From positions 496,001 through 560,000 of the forward strand of contig NZ_CP051230.1 in assembly GCF_017792385.1 (NCBI RefSeq): a stretch of DNA of 64,000 nucleotides, read 5' to 3'. Both the position numbers and the translations under genes were made by a program. A model generated the notes under the pieces. That model was not told where the DNA came from and did not search any database. It saw only the letters and a program-made list of their open reading frames with translations. Positions within the stretch are counted from its first letter, which is position 1. Each line of letters begins with the position of its first letter. Below, piece by piece: positions 7,738 through 15,759 of the stretch. The DNA is from Hyphomonas sp. Its GTDB lineage: Bacteria; Pseudomonadota; Alphaproteobacteria; Caulobacterales; Hyphomonadaceae.

Positions 7738-8657
7738 TCACATTGTGGAGGGGGAGCTGCAATCAATGGGATTGCGACGAGATGGGGCACATGAATGTGC
7801 GCGTCTATGTCGAGAAGCAGGTGGAGGGACTTGCCGCCTTTGCGCCTGAACTGGGCATGCCGCATGCGTTCCGGGACTCATCCCCCTCAACCATCATTCC
7901 CGTCGATCAGCATATCCGCTTCGTGCGGGAAGTGCTGCCTGGTCGACCACTGACAATGAATGGCTGCGTGCTGGAGGCCGACGAGGACAGCGCGCTGATC
8001 TATCAGGAACTGCGGCATGGTGATGGCACGCTCGCCGCCTGCATGCGAACGCGTGTGCTGCATGTCGACACGACCATGCGCAAGCCTTTCCCCTGGAGTT
8101 CCCGCACCCGGGCGGCCTTCCCGAAATTCATAGATACTGCGCCGGAAGAATCTGCGCCGCGCTCGATCGACATGTCTGTGGCGGGGCTTGCAATTGAGGA
8201 CATCACGATGGACCGCGTGAAAGCCGTCGGCGCACCGCTGGCAGGCCGTGGCGCTGTCCCGCGCCAGCACCTCGATGTGCATGGACGCATGTATCCCTAC
8301 TGGATGTTGGGCAGGACGTCGGACTCCGTGCCGAACATCCTCTACAACTGGCGCAAGAAAGTGGCGGAGTCTGCCGGCGACCTGCGGATGGGCGCAGCCG
8401 TACTCGAATACAGGTTGCGCTACCATGCCATGCCGGTCGCAGGGGATGTCTATGAACTGTACACGTCCTTTGGCGGCGCGCAGGGCAAGACGCACAATCT
8501 GATCCACTGGATGATGAACCCGGCAGATGGCACGCCTTGGGCCACCATGCAGGCCACAGCGATTACGCTGGATCTTGACGCCCGCAAGGCCATCCCTGCC
8601 CCGCCGGAAATGATCCGGGAGCTGAGCGAGATGGCCGCGCCTGGGCTGGAGATCTAG
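7734..8657 (+). CDS. Double hot-dog acyl-CoA thioesterase-like protein
   Basis: The 307-residue protein contains two 4HBT-like hot-dog segments: the first near 10-125 (WDCDEMGHMNVRVYVEK, the catalytic Asp and GHMN pattern of 4-hydroxybenzoyl-CoA thioesterases) and the second near 180-300. The start at 7734 overlaps the Fur-family stop. The substrate cannot be read from sequence. Its stop shares CTAG with the convergent aminotransferase gene. Confidence 0.8.
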   Translation: MITLWRGSCNQWDCDEMGHMNVRVYVEKQVEGLAAFAPELGMPHAFRDSSPSTIIPVDQHIRFVREVLPGRPLTMNGCVLEADEDSALIYQELRHGDGTLAACMRTRVLHVDTTMRKPFPWSSRTRAAFPKFIDTAPEESAPRSIDMSVAGLAIEDITMDRVKAVGAPLAGRGAVPRQHLDVHGRMYPYWMLGRTSDSVPNILYNWRKKVAESAGDLRMGAAVLEYRLRYHAMPVAGDVYELYTSFGGAQGKTHNLIHWMMNPADGTPWATMQATAITLDLDARKAIPAPPEMIRELSEMAAPGLEI

Positions 8658-9847
8658 GCTTCGCTGGCGATGATGCCGGCCACTGCGGGAATATCTTTCA
8701 GGTTCAGCCCAGCAATATTGATCCGCCCGGAATTCGGCATGTAGAGGCCGCTCTTTTCGCGCATCGCCGTGATTCCGTCCTTGGACAAGGGCAACTGGCT
8801 GAACATGCCATTCTGGTTCGCAACGGCGCCAAGCCGGTTGGACCCGGTTTTCTCGACCAGCGCATCCGCCAGCGCCTTGCGCAAGGAAATCATCCGCTCG
8901 CGCATCCGGGTCAGCTCGGCCTCCCATTCAGCGCGCAGCTCCGCATTGTTCAGGATGGTCGCCACGATGGCTGCGCCATGGGCGGGCGGCATGGAATAGC
9001 TCGCCCGCGCCAGTGCCGCTACATGGGTCGACGCCGCTGCGATGCCTTCGGCCGTCTCACCGACTGCCAGGAAACACCCGGCACGTTCCCGGTAGAGTCC
9101 GAAATTCTTTGAGCAGGAATAGGAGATCAGTGCCTCGCCCGCCGCATCGATAAAGGCGCGAACGCCTTTCACATCCTCGTCCAGACCTTTGGCAAAGCCA
9201 TGATAGGCGACGTCCAGCATCGCAATCAGGCCCTTCTTCTTCACCAGTTCGCCAACAGATTTCCAGTCCTCAACCGTCAGGTCGATACCGGTCGGATTGT
9301 GGCAAGGCCCCTGAATGATGATGCCGTCACCGCGCTCGGCCTTGTCGATCCCGGCCAGCATGGCGGCAAGGTCCAGCTCGCCCGTTTCCGGATCGGCATA
9401 GGGATACTCGGCCACGTCCAGACCCATGAAGCGCACGACATTGGGGTGGTTCGGCCAGGTCGGGTTCGAAACCCACACTGTCTTGACGCCCATTCGGCTC
9501 ATCAGGCCCGTTCCGAGGAACAGTGCGCCACATCCGCCCGGTGCGGTAAAGGACAGCGTGCGACCTTCCGTGACGGCGGCAGCCCCCTCCCCGAACACAA
9601 ACGCTTCGATCGCGGCGCAATAGTCTGTATTGCCGCGCGGGCCTTCATACACTTTCGTGGTCTGGGATTCGAGGAGAATCGCCTCGGCCTTGGCGACGGC
9701 TGACATGACCGGCGTTTCGCCCGCATCATTCTTGTAGACACCCACGCCCAGATCGAATTTCTCCGCGCGATCGTCTTCGCGATAGGCAGCCATCAGGCCC
9801 AGCAGCGCGTCTGCGGGCATCGGGGTCAGGGTCGAGAATTGAGACAT
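8654..9847 (-). CDS. Aromatic amino acid aminotransferase (aspartate aminotransferase class Ib)
   Basis: The 397-residue PLP enzyme of fold type I has the AspC/TyrB family features: LGVGVYKN near 33-40, the NPTGID loop near 184-189 and PLP-binding Lys247 in SCSKNFGLYRERAG. The ATG at 9847 starts MSQFSTLTP and lies inside a clear family N-terminus. Because it sits one gene away from the hppD operon, transamination of tyrosine and phenylalanine to the 4-hydroxyphenyl- and phenylpyruvates (TyrB) is the most likely job, with aspartate aminotransfer the alternative. A palindrome at 9893-9910 lies in its promoter region. Confidence 0.9.
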   Translation of the reverse strand: MSQFSTLTPMPADALLGLMAAYREDDRAEKFDLGVGVYKNDAGETPVMSAVAKAEAILLESQTTKVYEGPRGNTDYCAAIEAFVFGEGAAAVTEGRTLSFTAPGGCGALFLGTGLMSRMGVKTVWVSNPTWPNHPNVVRFMGLDVAEYPYADPETGELDLAAMLAGIDKAERGDGIIIQGPCHNPTGIDLTVEDWKSVGELVKKKGLIAMLDVAYHGFAKGLDEDVKGVRAFIDAAGEALISYSCSKNFGLYRERAGCFLAVGETAEGIAAASTHVAALARASYSMPPAHGAAIVATILNNAELRAEWEAELTRMRERMISLRKALADALVEKTGSNRLGAVANQNGMFSQLPLSKDGITAMREKSGLYMPNSGRINIAGLNLKDIPAVAGIIASEA

Positions 9848-9892
9848 GTCGGAGATCCGTTTTTCTGGGAAGTCGCGGCGGACCCTAGGCAC

Positions 9893-9910
9893 TTGCCGAC
9901 GTGTCGGCAA
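9893..9910. promoter_or_regulatory. Palindromic operator candidate between aminotransferase and DUF1206 genes
   Basis: TTGCCGACGTGTCGGCAA is symmetric over 16 of 18 bases (8-base arms, GT centre). It is 46 bases upstream of the aminotransferase ATG and 64 before the DUF1206 ATG. On the minus strand the left arm TTGCCG is followed after 17 bases by TAGGGT, so it may overlap the -35 region of the aminotransferase promoter. Confidence 0.55.
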
Positions 9911-9973
9911 CCGCCACGAAGGGAACCGATTGTCGCGCAGCGGCTTTTATTGTCACACGCGGAAAGGACCTCA

Positions 9974-10804
9974 ATGACGGACCATGCCAACACAGCGATC
10001 GAATGGCTGATGCGTGCCGGTTATGGCGCGCGGGGCGTGGTCTATCTGATTGTGGGCGGACTGGCATTCTTTGCCGCGCTGAATGGCGGTGAAGCCGAAG
10101 GCACATCTGGTGCGCTGGTGTTTCTGGTGAGGCAACCGTTCGGATCTGTCCTTCTTGCAATCACCGCAGTCGGCCTGTTCGCCTACACGCTCTGGCGTCT
10201 GGTTGACGGTATCCTGGATCTGGAAGACGAAGGGGATGATGCAGAAGGCTATGCCAATCGGGCTGGTCAGATCATGTCCGGCCTGACGCATGCCGCGCTG
10301 GGCGTCTCGGCCATCGTGATCCTGATGAAGGGATTGCGCACCAGCGGCGACGACTCTTCCGCCGAGAACTGGAGTGCCATGCTGATGCAGCATCCTGTTG
10401 GACGTCTGGTCGTGATCGCAGCCGGTATCACCACGCTCAGCGTCGCCATCTACCTTTTCGTCAAATCCTGGAAGGCCGCGCACCGCAAGGACATTGTGCG
10501 CAAGGGCATGGCCGAGACGCTGGAACCCATGGTCCGCTTCGGACTCGCGGCGCACGGATTTGTGTTGCTGATTGTCGGAGGGCTGATCCTGTGGGCCGGT
10601 ATCACGGCCAATCCGGAGCGCGCAGCCGGGCTCGGCGAGGCCCTGCGTATCCTTGAGACCCAGACTTTCGGGCGCGTCCTGCTGGCCCTTGCCGGAGCGG
10701 GACTGGCCGGCTTCGCCGTCTATTGCTTCGTGATGGCGCGCTATCGAATCGTGCCGCGACTGACAGACGACACGCTCAAGACGCTCGCCTCGCCTGCCAG
10801 CTAG
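9974..10804 (+). CDS. DUF1206 integral membrane protein
   Basis: The 276-residue membrane protein has about six hydrophobic helices arranged as three repeats of the DUF1206 unit; each repeat begins with an RxGYxARGVVYLIVG-like motif (clear at 15-28, weaker near 103 and 190). Function is unknown. The ATG at 9974 is supported by GGAAAGGA (9961-9968). It is divergent from the aminotransferase and convergent with scoB, ending 8 bases from it. Confidence 0.85.
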   Translation: MTDHANTAIEWLMRAGYGARGVVYLIVGGLAFFAALNGGEAEGTSGALVFLVRQPFGSVLLAITAVGLFAYTLWRLVDGILDLEDEGDDAEGYANRAGQIMSGLTHAALGVSAIVILMKGLRTSGDDSSAENWSAMLMQHPVGRLVVIAAGITTLSVAIYLFVKSWKAAHRKDIVRKGMAETLEPMVRFGLAAHGFVLLIVGGLILWAGITANPERAAGLGEALRILETQTFGRVLLALAGAGLAGFAVYCFVMARYRIVPRLTDDTLKTLASPAS

Positions 10805-10812
10805 GCACAGCC

Positions 10813-11442
10813 CTAGTCAACGAGCGTCGCCTCGGTCTTGGATTTCACTTCGTCCATGGTCACGCCGGGTGCAAGTTCAACAATTTTCAGGCCGCCTTCG
10901 ACCACATCCATGACGCAGAGGTCGGTAATGATCCGGTCGATCACGCCCAGCCCTGTCAGCGGAAGCGTGCATTCTTTCAATACCTTGGACTCACCGCGCT
11001 TGTTGGCGTGGTCGGTGACGACGACAACCCGGCCCACACCGGCCACGAGATCCATCGCGCCGCCCATGCCCTTGACCAGCTTTCCGGGGATCATCCAGTT
11101 CGCCAGATCGCCATTTTCGGCCACCTCCATCGCGCCGAGGATCGCCATCGCGATCTTGCCACCCCGGATCATGCCGAAGCTGGTCGCGCTGTCGAAATAG
11201 ACAGACTGCGGAAGCTCCGTAATCGTCTGCTTGCCGGCATTGATCAAATCGGCATCTTCATCGCCCTCGAACGGGAATGGCCCCATGCCCAGCATGCCAT
11301 TCTCGGATTGCAGCGTGACGTTCACACCCTCCGGAATGTGGTTCGCCACCAGCGTCGGAATGCCGATGCCGAGGTTCACATACATGCCGTCTTCAAGTTC
11401 CTGCGCGGCCCGCGCCGCCATCTGATTGCGATCCCAAGGCAT
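10813..11442 (-). CDS. scoB: 3-oxoacid CoA-transferase subunit B
   Basis: The 209-residue beta subunit of a succinyl-CoA:acetoacetate CoA-transferase carries the catalytic Glu47 in the SENGMLG motif. It also has the LGIGIPTLVANHIP segment typical of subunit B. Its ATG overlaps the scoA stop by one base (TGATG), as expected for equimolar subunits. Placed after fumarylacetoacetase, it would activate the acetoacetate released from tyrosine breakdown using succinyl-CoA, giving acetoacetyl-CoA for thiolysis. Confidence 0.93.
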   Translation of the reverse strand: MPWDRNQMAARAAQELEDGMYVNLGIGIPTLVANHIPEGVNVTLQSENGMLGMGPFPFEGDEDADLINAGKQTITELPQSVYFDSATSFGMIRGGKIAMAILGAMEVAENGDLANWMIPGKLVKGMGGAMDLVAGVGRVVVVTDHANKRGESKVLKECTLPLTGLGVIDRIITDLCVMDVVEGGLKIVELAPGVTMDEVKSKTEATLVD

Positions 11443-12149
11443 CAGGCACTCTCCTTCTTGCGGACAGTCCGCTGTTCAATCCGCTTCTCGAACTCGCCTT
11501 GCACAAGACGGTGCACATAGATGCCCGGCAGGTGAATCGCGTCCGGGTCCAACTCGCCGGGCTCGACGATCTCTTCGACCTCCATGACGCAGATCTTGCC
11601 ACACGTCGCGGCGGGCAGGTTGAAGTTGCGGGCCGTCTTGCGGAAGATTGCATTGCCGGTCGTGTCGGCCTTCCAGGCTTTCACGATGGCGAGGTCTGCA
11701 AAGATCCCCTCTTCCAGGATATAGGTCTCGCCATTGAAGACCTTCTCTTCCTTGCCTTCGGCCACCAGCGTGCCGACGCCGGTCTTTGTGTAGAAGCCCG
11801 GAATGCCTGCACCGCCGGCGCGCATGCGCTCGGCCAGCGTGCCTTGCGGGTTGAATTCCAGCTCCAGTTCGCCGGAAAGATATTGCTGCATGAACAAATC
11901 ATTCTCGCCGACATAGGATGAGCACATCTTCCTGATCTGCTTTGTCTGCAACAGAAGGCCAAGGCCGAAATCGTCCACGCCGGCATTGTTGGAATAGACG
12001 GTCAGGTCCTTCGTTCCAGCTTCCCGGATGGCCGCAATGGACAGTTCCGGAATGCCGCACAGGCCGAAACCGCCAGCGGCAATCGTCATGCCGTCAAACA
12101 ATACGCCTTCCAGCGCATCTGCGGCCGTCTTGTATATCTTGCTCGCCAT
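11442..12149 (-). CDS. scoA: 3-oxoacid CoA-transferase subunit A
   Basis: The alpha subunit has 235 residues and the family signature GMTIAAGGFGLCGIPE near 20-35, followed by YSNNAG and FNPQGTLAERMRAGGAGIPGFYT. The start at 12149 (MASKIYK) has GGGGAGG upstream; a longer in-frame start would add 24 non-conserved residues. It forms the CoA-transferase with the overlapping scoB. A 46-base gap with a short hairpin but no T run separates it from the fumarylacetoacetase gene, so read-through is likely. Confidence 0.93.
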   Translation of the reverse strand: MASKIYKTAADALEGVLFDGMTIAAGGFGLCGIPELSIAAIREAGTKDLTVYSNNAGVDDFGLGLLLQTKQIRKMCSSYVGENDLFMQQYLSGELELEFNPQGTLAERMRAGGAGIPGFYTKTGVGTLVAEGKEEKVFNGETYILEEGIFADLAIVKAWKADTTGNAIFRKTARNFNLPAATCGKICVMEVEEIVEPGELDPDAIHLPGIYVHRLVQGEFEKRIEQRTVRKKESA

Positions 12150-12195
12150 GAAGTGCGGGCCTCCCCTTAGGTCATGCTGCGGTGCAGCAGACGTT

Positions 12196-13206
12196 CTAGA
12201 CCTGCTCGACGGTTTGTTCAATCGCTCCGAAGATCGAATGGCCCGATTTGTCGAACATCTCGATCCGGACCGTATCGCCGGGGGACATGAAGGGTGTCTT
12301 GAAGTCGCCGGTAGCGATCTTCTCGATCATGCGGATTTCGGCAATGCAGGAATAACCGAGTCCGCCCTCGCTGACAGGTTTTCCGGGGCCGCCATCGGCG
12401 CCCTTGTTGGACACCGTGCCGGAACCGATCACCGTGCCGGCTGACAGGGGCCGCGTCTTCGCCGCGTGCGAGACGAGCCGCGCGAGACTGAATGTGGCGT
12501 CTTCTGCTGCCTCGGCGCGGCCGAACGGCGCGCCATTATAATCCACGCGCAGCGGCAAATGGACGAGGCTGTCTTTCCACGCATCGCCCAGTTCGTCCGG
12601 CGTCACCGCGACCGGCGAGAACGCGCTCGGCGGCTTCGACTGGAAGAAGCCGAACCCCTTGGCCAGTTCGTCGGGAATCAGGCCGCGCAGGGACACGTCA
12701 TTGCACAGCATGACCAGCTTGATGTGACTGGCGGCATCGGCTTCGGTGACGCCCATCGGCACATCGTCGGTGATGACCGCAATCTCTCCTTCCATGTCAC
12801 ATCCCCAGGCCGTATCACCCAGCGGGATGGCGTCGCGCGGGCCGAGGAAAGCATCCGAGCCGCCCTGATACATCAGCGGATCATCGTAGAAGCTTTCCGG
12901 CACTTCCGCGCCGCGCGCCTTGCGCACCAGTTCGACATGATTGATATAGGCCGACCCGTCCGCCCACTGATAGGCGCGCGGCAGCGGGCTTTCGCAATCA
13001 TGCTCGTGGAAGCGCGCGGTCGGCACGCTGCCAAGCTCAACCTGTTCGGCCAGTTGCTGCAGTTTCGGCGCGTAGACGTCCCATTTGTCGAGCGCCGCCT
13101 GCAGCGTCGGCGCAATCGCCGCCGCATCCGTGTAGCGCGTCAGATCCTTCGAAACGACAACGAGGCGGCCGTCACGGGCGCCGTTCTTCAGTGTGGCGAG
13201 TTTCAT
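12196..13206 (-). CDS. Fumarylacetoacetate hydrolase (FAH family)
   Basis: The 336-residue enzyme belongs to the bacterial FAH branch with N-terminal MKLATLKNG and a C-terminal FAH fold. Metal-binding acidic residues are visible in the WGCDMEGEIAVI segment near 135-145 (E-x-E type) and the Asp in MLCNDVSLRG. GSGTVSNKG forms a further conserved loop. In this operon it should split fumarylacetoacetate into fumarate and acetoacetate, the last ring-carbon step of tyrosine breakdown. A different FAH-superfamily reaction is possible but unlikely beside hppD and scoAB. Confidence 0.9.
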   Translation of the reverse strand: MKLATLKNGARDGRLVVVSKDLTRYTDAAAIAPTLQAALDKWDVYAPKLQQLAEQVELGSVPTARFHEHDCESPLPRAYQWADGSAYINHVELVRKARGAEVPESFYDDPLMYQGGSDAFLGPRDAIPLGDTAWGCDMEGEIAVITDDVPMGVTEADAASHIKLVMLCNDVSLRGLIPDELAKGFGFFQSKPPSAFSPVAVTPDELGDAWKDSLVHLPLRVDYNGAPFGRAEAAEDATFSLARLVSHAAKTRPLSAGTVIGSGTVSNKGADGGPGKPVSEGGLGYSCIAEIRMIEKIATGDFKTPFMSPGDTVRIEMFDKSGHSIFGAIEQTVEQV

Positions 13207-13224
13207 AGTATTGGTCCTGTCGAG

Positions 13225-13548
13225 TTAGCTCGAAAGCCAGAGTAGAAAAAACAATTGCGCCGTAATAAGTAAGACCGTCGTGACAATCAAAATCTGAAAG
13301 CCAAGCCTTCGTGTTCGCTCGTATATGGACATACTCGCAGACAGAGGAAGCATGCCAAACACGGCGATGGGTCCGGAGAGGAAAGTTGCCCAGTAGGCGG
13401 TCATGACAAGAGGCGATTTCAATCGCGCGCCGGCTTCAGCACTAAATCCCAATCCCAGTGGGGACATCCATACGAGAAAGGAAGACAAGACGATAAGTGG
13501 TCCACAAAACAGCAAGATAGCTGTGAACAGGCCATTTCGGCGAACCAC
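13225..13548 (-). CDS. Small hypothetical membrane protein inside the tyrosine operon
   Basis: The product has 107 residues and about three hydrophobic helices (8-29, 47-70, 83-105), and matches no family I recognise. It starts with GTG immediately after the TAG of the VOC gene, with GGAGG 8 bases upstream inside that gene, so it is translationally coupled. The stop lies 18 bases before fumarylacetoacetase. Its DNA is visibly richer in A and T (runs such as AGTAGAAAAAACAATT near the 3' end) than the flanking operon genes, which suggests a later insertion. A role in transport of an aromatic acid is only a guess. Confidence 0.6.
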   Translation of the reverse strand: MVRRNGLFTAILLFCGPLIVLSSFLVWMSPLGLGFSAEAGARLKSPLVMTAYWATFLSGPIAVFGMLPLSASMSIYERTRRLGFQILIVTTVLLITAQLFFLLWLSS

Positions 13549-14100
13549 CTAGCTTTCCTCCGCGATCTTCTGATGTAGCCAGGCCGCATGCCTCGGCGCT
13601 TTCTTCGTTGCGCTCCATTCGTCGATCATCGGCTGGGCCACCTCTTTCAGCTGCGCCATCTGCTCCGGCGTGCCGATGTCAGCGGCCAGTTCGATGCGGT
13701 GGCCATTCGGATCAAAGAAATAGATCGATTTGAAGATGCCGTGATGCGTCGGGCCGAGCACGTCGAGCCCCATGCCTTCAAGGTGCGCCTTGGTTTCCAT
13801 CAACTCGTCCAGAGAGCCGACGCGGAACGCGATATGCTGCACCCATACCGGCGTGTTCTCGTCGCGGCCCATGTCGGGCTGCTGGGGGAGTTCGAAGAAG
13901 GCCAGCACATTGCCATTCCCCGCATCGAGGAAAATGTGCATATACGGATCATACGCTCCGGTCGAAGGGACATGATCTTCTGCAATCGCCAGCTGGAAAT
14001 CCATGCCGAGTGCATCGCGGTAGAACTCCACCGTTTCCTTCGCATCCTTGCAGCGATAGGCGACATGGTGAACGCCTTTCAGCGGGGCGGGAACGGTCAT
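13549..14100 (-). CDS. VOC-superfamily (glyoxalase/dioxygenase fold) protein of the tyrosine operon
   Basis: The 183-residue protein has two beta-alpha-beta-beta-beta modules. Candidate metal ligands are His11/12 (GVHHVAY), Glu in AFFELP, His in VQHIAFRV and Glu in GHRIELAAD, the H-E-H-E layout of active glyoxalase-type enzymes. Its ATG overlaps the hppD stop (TAATG). The position between hppD and fumarylacetoacetase is where homogentisate dioxygenase or maleylacetoacetate isomerase would be expected, yet it resembles neither classical HmgA nor the glutathione-transferase MaiA. Its reaction is unknown; an isomerase, lyase or accessory step is possible. Confidence 0.8.
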   Translation of the reverse strand: MTVPAPLKGVHHVAYRCKDAKETVEFYRDALGMDFQLAIAEDHVPSTGAYDPYMHIFLDAGNGNVLAFFELPQQPDMGRDENTPVWVQHIAFRVGSLDELMETKAHLEGMGLDVLGPTHHGIFKSIYFFDPNGHRIELAADIGTPEQMAQLKEVAQPMIDEWSATKKAPRHAAWLHQKIAEES

Positions 14101-15197
14101 TACGCGTCCTCCTTTTCGTCGATCTTCAACGCACCTCGCTGGATTTGGTCACGTTCCATGCTTTCGAACAAGGCCTTGAAATTGCCTTCGCCGAAGCCGT
14201 CCTTGTAATCGCCCTTGCGCTGGATGAATTCGAAGAAGACCGGGCCGATCTGGGCCTGCGCAAAGATCTGCATCAACAGGCGCGGCTCACCCCCCTCGGT
14301 CGTGCCGTCCAGCAACAGGCCGCGGGCCTTCAGGCCCTCAACGTCTTCGCCATGGCCGGGCAGGCGCTCATCCAGCATTTCGTAATACGTCGCCGGCGGC
14401 GCAGTCATGAACGGCACACCGCGCGCCTTCAACCGGTCATAGCAGGCATAGAGGTCATCACAGATCAGCGCGATGTGCTGGATGCCCTCGCCATTGTATT
14501 CGCGCAGGAATTCCTCGATCTGGCCCTTGCCGCCCTCGCCTTCCTCGTTCAGCGGAATGCGGATCTTTCCGTCCGGCGCCGTGAGCGCCTTTGAGGTCAG
14601 GCCGGTATATTCGCCCTTGATGTCGAAATAGCGGATTTCCTGGAAGTTGAAGAGCTTCTCGTAGAAGTCCGCCCAATACTTCATCCGCCCACCATAGACA
14701 TTGTGCGTCAGGTGATCGATCAGCTTGAAGCCTGCGCCTTCGGGGTGCTTGTCCACGCCCGGCAGGTATTCGAAGTCGATGTCATAGATATCGAGATCAT
14801 CGCCATAGCGGTCGACCAGATAGATGATCGAATTACCGATGCCGCGAATGCCCGGAATGTGCAGTTCGCTGGGTCCGGTATTCACATTCACAGGCTCAGC
14901 GCCCTGAGCCAGCAAATGTTTGTAGGCCTTGCGCGCGTCGCGCACACGAAAGCCCATGCCACAGGCAGACGCGCCATGCTCGCGCGCGAAGTACCATGCG
15001 GCGGATTTCGGTTCGTAATTGGTGATCAGATTGATCCCGCCCTGGCGCCACAACTCGACATCCTTGCTGCGATGGCGCGCCACCTTGGTGAAGCCGATCA
15101 GCTCGAATTCGGGCTCCAGGATGCCTTTCTCGGGCGCCGAGAATTCAATGAACTCGAACCCGTCAAGGCCGGCGGGGTTTTCGAACAGGTCTGCCAT
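14100..15197 (-). CDS. hppD: 4-hydroxyphenylpyruvate dioxygenase
   Basis: The 365-residue non-haem Fe(II) enzyme converts 4-hydroxyphenylpyruvate to homogentisate. The iron ligands are visible at H162 (LIDHLTHNV), H241 (IQHIAL) and E323 (FFEFIQRKG), spaced as in the Pseudomonas enzyme. It is the first gene of a tightly packed operon (hppD, VOC, membrane protein, FAH, scoA, scoB). A divergent MarR gene with a near-perfect 22-base palindrome between them suggests induction by an aromatic ligand. Confidence 0.97.
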   Translation of the reverse strand: MADLFENPAGLDGFEFIEFSAPEKGILEPEFELIGFTKVARHRSKDVELWRQGGINLITNYEPKSAAWYFAREHGASACGMGFRVRDARKAYKHLLAQGAEPVNVNTGPSELHIPGIRGIGNSIIYLVDRYGDDLDIYDIDFEYLPGVDKHPEGAGFKLIDHLTHNVYGGRMKYWADFYEKLFNFQEIRYFDIKGEYTGLTSKALTAPDGKIRIPLNEEGEGGKGQIEEFLREYNGEGIQHIALICDDLYACYDRLKARGVPFMTAPPATYYEMLDERLPGHGEDVEGLKARGLLLDGTTEGGEPRLLMQIFAQAQIGPVFFEFIQRKGDYKDGFGEGNFKALFESMERDQIQRGALKIDEKEDA

Positions 15198-15232
15198 GGG
15201 TGCGCTCCAGTCGTGATATCGGGGTCAAAACT

Positions 15233-15254
15233 ATTAGTTTCATATGTAACTAAT
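15233..15254. promoter_or_regulatory. MarR-type operator between hppD and marR
   Basis: Arms ATTAGTT (15233-15239) and AACTAAT (15248-15254) flank an 8-base centre containing CATATG; 20 of 22 positions are symmetric. The right arm overlaps TTGACA at 15254-15259, a good -35 for the plus strand. The size and AT-rich symmetric form fit MarR-family operators, so the divergent MarR protein is the likely ligand. Confidence 0.72.
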
Positions 15255-15288
15255 TGACACGCGGAGTTCAAGGCTGAATCAATGATTC

Positions 15289-15756
15289 ATGCCTGATACC
15301 GAAAACACCTCCCTGCTGCGCCTTCGCGAATTCCTGCCCTATCGCTTGTCCGTCCTGTCGAACACGATCTCGACCCGGATCGCCGCCCTGTATGATCGCG
15401 AATTCGGCCTGTCGATCTGGCAATGGCGTGTCATGGCGGTCATTGGCGACCGGCCGGGCATCAGCGCGACGGAAATCGGACAGCTGACGGCCATGGACAA
15501 GGTCGCCGTCAGCCGCGCCATCGCAGCGATGATCGAGATGGGCTATCTGGAGCGCAAGACTTCGGAGACCGATGGCCGCCGCTCGCAGCTCTTCCTGACC
15601 CCGGCCGGCCGCGAGGTCTACGAAATGATCGTCCCCATGGCATTGGGCGAAGAGCAGGAGTTGTCCGGCAGCCTGACAGAGGAAGAGCGCCGCGAGCTTG
15701 ATCGATTGATGGCCAAGCTCGCCGAGGCCGCCTCCCCAGACCGTCCGCTCTGGTAA
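15289..15756 (+). CDS. MarR-family regulator of the tyrosine operon
   Basis: The 155-residue winged-helix protein contains LSIWQWRVMAVIGDRPGISATEIGQLTAMDKVAVSRAIAAM and a wing with TDGRRSQLFLTPAG, the HpcR/PetP-like MarR branch. The ATG lies only 35 bases from the palindrome at 15233-15254, consistent with autoregulation and control of hppD. Ligand is inferred to be an aromatic intermediate. Confidence 0.9.
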   Translation: MPDTENTSLLRLREFLPYRLSVLSNTISTRIAALYDREFGLSIWQWRVMAVIGDRPGISATEIGQLTAMDKVAVSRAIAAMIEMGYLERKTSETDGRRSQLFLTPAGREVYEMIVPMALGEEQELSGSLTEEERRELDRLMAKLAEAASPDRPLW

Positions 15757-15759
15757 GGC

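Noticed and set aside
12175..12189. Hairpin TGCTGC-GGT-GCAGCA between fumarylacetoacetase and scoA as a terminator
   Set aside because: Six-base arms and no T run on the minus strand, so it would not stop transcription efficiently.
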